Positions 57,185 through 64,000 of a stretch of DNA of 64,000 nucleotides are shown here, piece by piece. Numbering within the stretch: the stretch's first letter is position 1; each line of letters starts with the position of its first letter. The stretch spans positions 22,818,501 through 22,882,500 of the forward strand of contig OX419761.1 of NCBI GenBank assembly GCA_948567375.1, given 5' to 3'. Origin of the DNA: Lunularia cruciata (lineage: Eukaryota; Streptophyta; Marchantiopsida; Lunulariales; Lunulariaceae). The position numbers and the translations under genes are program-made. The notes beneath the pieces were generated by a model, which did no database searches, was not told where the DNA came from, and was given only the letters and a program-made list of their open reading frames with translations.

Positions 57185-57441
57185 GGAATGGGATGGATGG
57201 AATTTATGGACCACCAAATCCACTTCCGCCAAACCATTGGGACTTTCATGTCTAGATATTACCAAAGCATCATTTCACACAATTCATCACCTCATGCTTT
57301 GGGCAGGATTTTCTACATATGATCACCGTGTCAGAGGAACCCTTGATACTTCCAGTTGTAACTTATGGAGAACGGTGGACGTGTTGTATCTACGTGTTAA
57401 TCAACTAGATAAATTGCGGGTAGTGGAATAGAGTAGTAGCG

Positions 57442-58275
57442 ATGGCGGCAATACCGGATGTTATCCTTGCAATGCAACAACAAATCGAGCATCTTACTCA
57501 ATTGTTGGATGAACAAGACCAGCAACGACAAGAACAGATAGACAGAGCCCCAGTTCGAGATGGAGAAGATCACATTCGATTTCCGAAACCCAAGGTGTTT
57601 GAAGGCAAGAATCTTCTAGGCACAGTGGAGAATTTTGTGTTTGACTGTGAACGTTACTTTGAAGCCACCAATCTTCAAGACGAGCGGAAACAAATTCTCT
57701 TGGCTTCTAGCCAGTTGGATGGAGTGGCAAAACTTTGGTGGCGATTCCGAGTAGAAAGAGCTGAACGACAAATTGTTACACCAAGTTTTACATGGGTAGA
57801 ATTCAAGGATGCAATACTTGGTCGATTTCAGACTATAAATGCCACCCGAGCTGCACAAGATAAATTGGTTGAGTTGAGGCAGATTGGCTCAGTGAGAAGC
57901 TACATCACACAATTTCAGAATATCATCATGCAAATTCTAGATATCCAAGAAGGTGAAGTTCTGGATCGATTTGTGCGAGGATTGAAGTCACGAACCAGAT
58001 TGGAGGTGACCATGCGAGAGCCACAGAATGTAGAACAAGCCATGCAATTGGCTGAGCGTTTTGATTCCTTAGTTGCGACAACTTGGTCTCAACCTCGACC
58101 TACACAAAACCCACCAGTACCACGAGTGGAAGAACCGGTACCAATGGAGATTGATGTTATCCAACGAAGACCACTTGGCACAGCAGATAGAGAAAAATTA
58201 CGACAAAATGGAGGTTGTTTCTATTGTCACCAGTTGGGGCATCGCATTGCTGAATGTCCACTCAGGAATGGATGA
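57442..58275 (+). pseudogene. Gyp-HSE-2 Gag (open frame intact)
   Basis: 277 residues from ATGGCGGCAATACC. N-terminal coil 'MQQQIEHLTQLLDEQDQQRQE', capsid region 'IRFPKPKVFEGKNLLGTVENF', 'SSQLDGVAKLWWRFRVERAER', 'LVELRQIGSVRSYITQFQNI', 'VLDRFVRGLKSRTRLEVTMRE', then zinc knuckle CFYCHQLGHRIAEC (CX2CX4HX4C) at the C-terminus. It ends in TGA (58273-58275). The degenerate sister copy has the TGA at the same place, so it may be the natural gag end. This frame has no internal stop and could still make Gag; the pol part cannot work. Confidence 0.92.
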
Positions 58276-58367
58276 CCTCGACAAGTTGCCCAAGTGGAGG
58301 TTGTGGAGCGGAATGATCAGGGAAATGAGGAATCCCAGTAGGAGATTTCGAGCCGCCTACTGGGAGC

Positions 58368-58754
58368 TTGATTAGTTCCAATGGGATTGAAGGCTCGACC
58401 TATGCAAGTTTGCTTCACTTGCAAGGTATGATATCTAATCGGGGTTGTAGAATTTTGGTTGATTCTGGAAGTTCAGAGAATTGCATGTCTATGCAAGTAG
58501 CAAAGGAATTGGGTATTCCTATCAAGCCAGTGATTGGAAGTAGTTTGATGATGGCGGATGGTAGAAAGGGTTCTGCATTCCGCACCTTGCATCATGTTAC
58601 CTTCAAGATTGGGAAGGAGTATTTGGAGTGTATGAGGTTTGTAGTGGCACCTCTACACTATGATATCTACCTTGGCTTGAATGTCATAAGGTTCAATTTG
58701 ATTGGACCCAACACCAAATTCAAGTACAACACCAAGGTAGGAATTTCCGATTAG
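58368..58754 (+). pseudogene. Gyp-HSE-2 protease
   Basis: Contains 'CRILVDSGSSENCMSMQVAKE' with the catalytic DSG intact, flap-region 'LMMADGRKGSAFRTL', and 'VVAPLHYDI'. After this a 10-bp deletion relative to Gyp-HSE-1 (about 58665) removes the 'ILDLPW' motif and shifts the frame. Confidence 0.88.
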
Positions 58755-58768
58755 GTTGTCTGGCACCT

Positions 58769-59122
58769 GTGAGTAAGACACCTAAGAATAGTCAGTCCCA
58801 AGATGGGAAGTTTGTCGAGAAGGTAGCCATAGAGAAAATCTGGAAGGGAGATGAGTCCCAAGATGGGAAGTTTGCCAGGAAGGCAACCGTGGAGCAAGCT
58901 CGGAAGAGAGATGAGTCCCTAGAAGGGAAGTTTGTTAATGAAGCAACCATAGAGCAAGCTTTGGAGGAAGATAAGTCTGTATTCGCGGTGTGGATAAAGC
59001 CGATTGCACAAGAACAATCTGAGGAGGGCCAAGTGCCGCATCAAGCGACGATTGATCGGATAGTTCAAGAGTTTGCAGATGTGTTTCCGAATGATCTACC
59101 AAAGGGATTACCCTCTGATTGA
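58769..59122 (+). pseudogene. Gyp-HSE-2 protease-RT linker with internal repeats
   Basis: Three imperfect repeats of about 27 residues ('ESQDGKF..KA..EQA.KRD'), then 'FAVWIKPIAQEQ' and 'FADVFPNDLPKGLPSD', the standard entry to gypsy RT. It ends in TGA (59120-59122) where the sister copy has CAA; both are one step from CGA, fitting CpG decay. Confidence 0.85.
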
Positions 59123-59125
59123 GGT

Positions 59126-60051
59126 ATGCCCTTCAAGATCGAGTTATTGCCAGGGAGTACTCCAGTGAGTAGACCAATCTATCGGCTCTCACCAAAGGAG
59201 TTGGAGGAGTTGCGAACAACACTTACAGAGTTGTTGGAGAAGGATTTCATACGACATAGTACCTCTCCTTGGGGAGCACCGGTACTATTTGTTCCAAAGA
59301 AGGATGGAGGACTTCGTTTCTATATTGATTACCGTGGGCTCAATAAGCAAACTGTGAAGAATGCATATCCCTTGCCTTGGATCGATGACTTGCTTGATCA
59401 ATTAAGTGGAGCACGATACTTTTCCAAGCTAGATCTTCGTAGCGGCTATTGGCAAATTCCTATTGAAGGAGAGGACGTGAAAAAGACTGCCTTTCGTACA
59501 AGGTATGGACATTTTGAGTGGAGAGTTCTACCTTTTGGACTCACTAATGCTCCAATAGTCTTCATGGATCAGATGCATCGGGTGTTGGAGGGGCTATTGG
59601 ATCAGTCTGTGGTAGTGTTCTTAGATGATATCTTAATCTATAGTAGGACAGAGGCAGAACACATGAATCATGTGCAAGAAGTCCTAAGACGACTACGACA
59701 GTGGAAATTTTATTGCAAGAAGTCAAAGTGTGCTTTTTGGCAGAAGGAGGTTACCTTCTTGGGTCATAAGATCTCATCAGAGGGGATCAAGATGGAAGAA
59801 GAGAAGATCAAGGCCATTACTGATTGGCCTACCCCAAAGGATGCTACCGAAGTACGAGCGTTCAACGGATTGGCCAGTTTTACTGACGGTTCATCCACTA
59901 TTATGCTCACGTGGCTACACCATTGACTGACCTCTTGGGAAAGAACTCGAGCTTCCAATGGACCACCAAGCATGAAGAAGCATTCCAGAAGTTAAAGCAT
60001 ACGGTGTCTTCAAGACCCATTCTTCAACCATATGATCCTTAGCTACCTTGT
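59126..60051 (+). pseudogene. Gyp-HSE-2 reverse transcriptase
   Basis: 266-residue frame: '[21 protein letters not shown]', '[21 protein letters not shown]', '[21 protein letters not shown]', '[18 protein letters not shown]', catalytic '[18 protein letters not shown]', '[15 protein letters not shown]', '[10 protein letters not shown]'. A 1-bp loss in a T run near 59879 (relative to Gyp-HSE-1) shifts the frame; RNase H start then continues in another phase with a TAG near 60043. Confidence 0.95.
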
Positions 60052-62022
60052 GTGGTTGATTTTGATGCTTCTAACTTTGCAATTGGAGCTGTGTTGCAAC
60101 AAGAATTTCCAGATGGACTACATCCTATTGCCTTTGTGTCTCGCCGACTAAATACAGCTGAAAGAAATTACTCTGCTCGAGATCGGGAACAACTTGCAAT
60201 GGTGTATGCCACCAAGGTATGGAGGCATTATCTCTTGGGGAAACAAGTGATCATGCAAATTGATCACAAGCCATTGTTGCAGACCTTACACCTAGAGCAC
60301 ATGAAGAGTCGACATCATCGATGGGAAGAGCAACTCCAATTGTTCAACATCAAACTTGAGTACAAACCAGGTCGGTTCCATGTCATCCCTGATGCTCTAT
60401 CACGACGACCTGATTTGAAGTCTCTTCCTCTCATCGCGGCAGCAATTACGACGGTGTCAATTGATCCCAAGATTCATAATGAGTTTCGGTTAGCCCTACA
60501 GCAAGATTCCTTCTTCCAAATGGTACACGGTCGTCTAACAGCACGCGACAAGGAGTACAACACCTTCTCCTTCAAGGAAGGCCTTTTATTCCATGCAGAC
60601 CAAATCTATGTTCCAACCAAAGGAGATCTTCGACTTGTGCGCCTTCAAGAAGCCCATGATTTACCAATAGCTGGTCACATGGGAGTGGACAAGACCTTGG
60701 GCACCCTCCAACGCCAATGGTGGTGGCCCAACATGACACGAGATGTTCGAGACTTTGTTTGATCATGTGAGAGTTGCCAACGGAACAAGGCCAACAACCA
60801 GAAGCCGAGTGGACTCCTTCAACCACTCGCCATTCCATCCGCTCGTTGGGAGCATGTGAGCTTGGATCTCATCACATCCTTGCCAAAGACAAAACAAGGA
60901 CACACCGCAATTGTGGTGTTTGTGGATAAGCTTAGTAAGCAAATCCACTTGGCACCAACCTGTGATACCGTGGATGCTCCACCCTTAGCACAAATTTACT
61001 TCGACAATGTCTTCAAGCATCATGGGATGCCACGTGTACTCATCTCTGACCGTGATCCTCGATTTACCAGGAAGTTTTGGCAAGCACTCTTCCAGAAACT
61101 CGGCACCAAGCTTGCTTTGTCCACGGCCTATCATCCTCAAACTGATGGACAAACCGAACGCGCCAATCATACATTGGAGGATATGTTGCGGGCCTTTGTC
61201 AATGTCCACCATACCAACTGGGATGAATGTCTTGCAGCTGCAGAATTTGCCTACAACAATTCCAAACAGGCAAGCACTGGATTTTCTCCCTTCTTTCTCA
61301 ATTTTGGCCAAGATCCGCTTGTTCCAGATTCTCTTCTTGCTCCCCCTCCCTCTCAAGTTCCTCAAACTTCTACATTCTTGACCACTATATCCCAATCTCT
61401 CCAACAAGCCAAATCTCACCTCCTTGTTGCTCAGAATTGCCAAAAACAATATGCAGACCATCATCGTTGTGATCTCACCTTTGAAGTTGGTGATAAAGTC
61501 ATGCTATCCTCTAGTAACCTCCCTCTCCCACTTGATACCCAAGTTCGTAAACTTGCTCCTAATTGGATAGGACCCTTTGATATCACCCACATTATCTCTC
61601 CTGTTGCTTATCGTCTTGCCTTACCTTGTCACATGCGTATCCATCCTGTCTTTCATATTTCCAAGTTGAAACCCTTTGTTCCTAACCCTTCTTCCTTTTC
61701 CTCTCGAGTCCAACCTCCCCCTCTTCCTGTCCCTATCAATGATCATGAGGAGTACGAAGTTGATCGTATCCTTGCGCGTCGCCATATTCAACGAGGCCGT
61801 CACCAACATACGGAGTACAAGGTCCTTTGGAAAGGGTATCCCCTTCATGATGCTACATGGGAACCTCTTTCTCACCTCCAAAATGCACAGATGGCCATCA
61901 AGGACTTCGAAGCTTCACTGGCGACGAGGACGTCACCAACTAGCGGCGGGGGAATATGTAACAATATGGAGTTTAGTGACGAAGTTAGTCGGGCTTACGA
62001 AGTAGAGAATAAGACAAAATAG
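60052..62022 (+). pseudogene. Gyp-HSE-2 RNase H, integrase and chromodomain
   Basis: 60052-60762: RNase H '[21 protein letters not shown]', 'RDREQLAMVYATKVWRHYLLG', 'QIDHKPLLQTLHLEHMKS', then integrase zinc region 'HDLPIAGHMGVDKTLGTLQRQ'. A single TGA (60760-60762) interrupts before 'CESCQRNK'. The frame then stays open: 'VVFVDKLSKQIHLAP' (Asp), 'VLISDRDPRFTRKFW' (Asp), 'TDGQTERANHTLEDMLRAF' (Glu), 'KLAPNWIGPFDITHIISPVAY', chromodomain 'EYEVDRILARRHIQRGR' and 'TEYKVLWKGYPLHDATWEPL'. The stop codon at 62020-62022 lies in the 3' LTR, so the protein tail is LTR-encoded. Confidence 0.95.
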
Positions 62023-62379
62023 CCTAGAATATTCTAGAAGCATCTAAGAAGCTTCTTAGGAAGCTTCCCAACTAGTTAACTTGCGCCCTAAGCAGGTAGC
62101 TTCTAGAAGGAAGCTTCTAGAAGCTTCTAACTAGCTTAGCTTGCACGCCAAGTAGGCGGCTTCTAGAAGGAAGCTTCTTGAGAAGCTTCCTAGTTAACTT
62201 GGCTTGCACTCCAAGAAAGCGGCTCAAGGAAACTTCTTGAGAAGCTTCAAGGGTCTTGTATGCTACCTATAAATACCAAGGCCAAAGCTCATGCTAGGCA
62301 TTCGGAGTTTTCCCTCATTCAAGTGTCCCAATGTGAGCTTCCATTCTCCTATTTCTCTCCTCGGTTTCGGTCTTTTACA
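61957..62379 (+). repeat. Gyp-HSE-2 3' LTR
   Basis: 423 bp. It has perfect heat-shock elements GAATATTCTAGAA (62027-62039) and TTCTAGAAGCTTC (62115-62127). It carries one extra 14-bp GAA/TTC module (GGAAGCTTCTAGAA) compared with the 5' LTR. Confidence 0.96.
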
Positions 62380-62384
62380 GTCTA
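62380..62384. repeat. Target-site duplication GTCTA, right copy (Gyp-HSE-2)
   Basis: Exact match to 56757-56761. Confidence 0.97.
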
Positions 62385-62537
62385 ACAACCTTTTGTTGGG
62401 GCGAGAAATTCAAGAAGAGGCCGTTTCAAAACTGGCGGCTCATACGCCCAAAGGTTGATTGATAGTGACAAGTGCATGCTGGATGTGTGATTTCTTGGTA
62501 GAAACTCAAAGTGACGGAAGACAAAGAAGTGCAACTC

Positions 62538-62545
62538 TATAAAAA
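62538..62545 (+). promoter_or_regulatory. Candidate TATA box of CC-6
   Basis: TATAAAAA, 27 bp before the ATG at 62565, as in CC-5. Confidence 0.55.
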
Positions 62546-62564
62546 TCAAAACTGCAACGACGAA

Positions 62565-64000
62565 ATGTCGAGCAATTTTCCTTCGCCGTTGAGGAGTCGT
62601 CTTGCAGGTGATCGGGGAAAGGGAAATAGAGTTGGGCTCATGTTAGTGCGCAAGGGAGAAGTCGTGAGAATGAAATCGAGAGAAAGTGAGAAAGCAGAAG
62701 AGATGGGAGGAGGGAAGAAGAACTCCGAATTCGTAGTGAGAAATCATGCAATTCAAAGATTAGATGTAGTAGCGAGGATCAAAGTCTTGAGCCAACTTCG
62801 GATCACTTTTCTGGCATGGAACTAGAACGTAAGTTTTCCAGGATTCATGACAGAAATCATCGAGAGTAAGTGTCTCGATGGACCCGAGGAAGAAGGGAAG
62901 AGAGGAAATCCGGCTCGCTGGACAGAGTCGGATTGGAGATTGGTACTCGGGAAGGAGGCAGGCTCAGAGCAGGGAGCCACGTTCTTGGGGAAAGGAGAGA
63001 TAGCCCAAGAAACTCAAGAGGTGAGAGATGCTTTCTCGTCGAAGAGAACAAAGAATGGGTACAAGGTAGAAAGTTACAAAGACCCTGTCAAGAGAGGAAT
63101 TGTGAGTGCTTTGATGGCAATCCTGAAGCCGGAGAGAACAACATATGTGATGAAACACCAAGCGGTGTTCTTTCACAAATTGTTTGCAGGAGAACCAATT
63201 AATTGGGCGAGGTGTTTTCACGAGAGAATGAGGCAGATGGTGTGGAATCTGCGGGATAAGTTGCCTCCACATTACATTGTGCCGTTTGCAGCGCATTTCT
63301 ACCTCGGGCTCAATTTGCTGAACTCGGTGGAGTGGAATTGGATGGTGTCTCACTTCCATCCGGATGTGCCAAAGGAGGTCGATGTTGAGGAGCAGCAATA
63401 CATTTTGCAAATCCGGAGCACGGACAATTACTACGCAAAGACAGGGAAAACCATGGAGGTCATAGTAAGTACCCCGACAAAGAAGAGGACTCGGCAAGCA
63501 GAAGCCGAAGAAAACAAGAAACCTCCAAAGATGCAGAGAAGTAACCCGAGGCGAGGAATGGTGGTAATTGAGTCAAAACATGAAGACTCAGAAAGCGAGG
63601 CCGAGCTCAAGATGGAGGACTCGGAGCATGAGGAGGAACCTGAGCTGACATTGCAGAGCGGAGATACAAGCAGTGATAGTGAGGACGGTGGAGAGATGAC
63701 CTCGGCGCCAGTGGCTGAAGAATACAAAGAAGAAGTGCAAGGTGAGGTAGAAGCCGAAGACAATACAACGCTGGAAGACAAAGTACCGGTGCCAGAGGAG
63801 AAGAAGATCGCAGTGCAGTGAGGAGTTCCCTCGCAACGTAAGGCAAAGTGTGAGGCAGGACCAAGTCGAGTGAAGGCAGAGGTAGAAGAGAGCTCGGGTA
63901 GTGAAGCATCAATCCCAATATGACGACTCCAGAGAAGAAGGTGAGTATCGGGAGAACACGAGGAGAGAAGAGAGACCACTCCGCGGGAGGAAGAAGTTGC
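62565..64000 (+). pseudogene. CC-6 protein: best N-terminal domain, truncated by window end
   Basis: Start MSSNFPSPLRSRLAGD at 62565. A single TAG (62823-62825) sits where CC-5 has TGG (Trp). The frame then stays open from 62826 to a TGA at 63819-63821, giving the cleanest N-domain: 'SKCLDGPEEEGKRGNPARW', 'SDWRLVLGKEAGSEQGATF', 'RTKNGYKVESYKDPVKRGIV', 'PERTTYVMKHQAVFFHKLF', 'EPINWARCFHERMRQMVWN', 'LPPHYIVPFAAHFYLGLNLL', 'VDVEEQQYILQIRSTDNYYA', a basic patch 'KKRTRQAEAEENKKPPKMQR', then the acidic 'EHEEEPELTLQSGDTSSDSE'. After the TGA the coil part begins ('SQRKAKCEAG', 'SEASIP') and leaves the window. The TGA differs from the CC-5 defect at the same point (2-nt loss), so both are independent losses. 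Confidence 0.85.

Larger units (their letters stand above)
56762..62379 (+). mobile_element. Gyp-HSE-2: full-length chromodomain gypsy with HSE-rich LTRs
   Basis: 5,618-bp complete element: 5' LTR 56762-57170, PBS 57172-57184, gag 57442-58275, protease 58368-58754, linker 58769-59122, RT 59126-59926, RNase H plus integrase zinc region 60052-60762, integrase core and chromodomain 60856-62022 (stop lies just inside the 3' LTR), polypurine tract GGCGGGGGAATA to 61956, 3' LTR 61957-62379. Perfect duplication GTCTA. LTRs differ by about seven substitutions and one 14-bp indel, so insertion is recent relative to Gyp-HSE-1. A handful of stops and small deletions disable it. Confidence 0.97.
56529..64000 (+). 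mobile_element. CC-6: CC-element containing Gyp-HSE-2, runs off the window
   Basis: Starts TGTGGTGCCCACATCTTTTG inside the El3 3' LTR (left flank ACCAT). Own sequence is 56529-56761 and 62380-64000. Closely parallel to CC-5 from its 5' end (AAGAAGTGTATAGAGAAGTC) through the protein. The 3' end lies outside the window. Confidence 0.87.

Noticed and set aside
1-64000. CRISPR arrays, tRNA or rRNA genes
   Set aside because: No regular spaced repeats and no tRNA or rRNA sequence recognised; TGGTATCAGAGC matches are primer-binding sites of retroelements.

Overview
The window is plant nuclear DNA dominated by retrotransposon debris. It holds Ty3/gypsy polyproteins, some with a C-terminal chromodomain, tRNA-Met primer-binding sites, and one apparent host gene, an oleosin (8622-9071, minus). 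The abundance and nesting of elements suggest a large, repeat-rich land-plant genome. I cannot name the species. Families that I recognise only from this window get working names: CC-elements (TG...CA insertions encoding a coiled-coil protein), Gyp-HSE (chromodomain gypsy with heat-shock-element-rich LTRs), Gyp-C (long minus-strand gypsy), El3 (another LTR element) and Chr-1 (a minus-strand chromovirus).

Left part (1-22 kb). Positions 1-5.8 kb are a decayed CC-element on minus (CC-1). It is split by a 3,344-bp TG...CA insertion (1495-4838) with a 5-bp target duplication (GCCAT) and three purine-rich tandem arrays. A decayed plus-strand gypsy RT fragment follows (5848-7345). Then comes a low-repeat island with the oleosin gene, a decayed Tigger/pogo-like DNA transposase (about 11.4-13.0 kb, minus), several kilobases of anonymous AT-rich DNA with direct and inverted repeats, and a distant relative of the CC protein (18.7-20.3 kb, minus).

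Right part (22-64 kb) is essentially one nested stack. The outer host is Gyp-C (minus), recovered in pieces at 37.6, 31.9-29.5, 26.0-24.8 and 22.9-22.1 kb. Its coding sequence resumes on the far side of CC-2 and of Gyp-HSE-1, and approximately so across El3-minus. Inserted into it are CC-2 (22877-24746), a solo Gyp-HSE LTR (25979-26326), an El3 copy (minus, to 29486), Gyp-HSE-1 (31965-37535, target duplication CCTTG) and CC-3 (from 37667). CC-3 is interrupted by El3-plus (from 38982). El3-plus is interrupted by CC-4 (39104-53271, perfect duplication TATGT) and by CC-6 (from 56529). CC-4 contains CC-5 (40584-44381) and Chr-1 (46286-52892, perfect duplication GTGCA). CC-6 contains Gyp-HSE-2 (56762-62379, perfect duplication GTCTA). 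This is up to five levels of insertion.

The two observations most worth following are: (i) the CC-elements, which move as TG...CA units with 5-bp duplications but show no long terminal repeats and no recognisable polymerase or integrase, and which carry one long protein (conserved N-terminal domain, acidic region, coiled coil); and (ii) the Gyp-HSE LTRs, which pack perfect heat-shock elements just upstream of a TATA box, suggesting a heat-inducible gypsy family. All transposon coding regions seen here carry stops or frameshifts. Only the oleosin looks intact.
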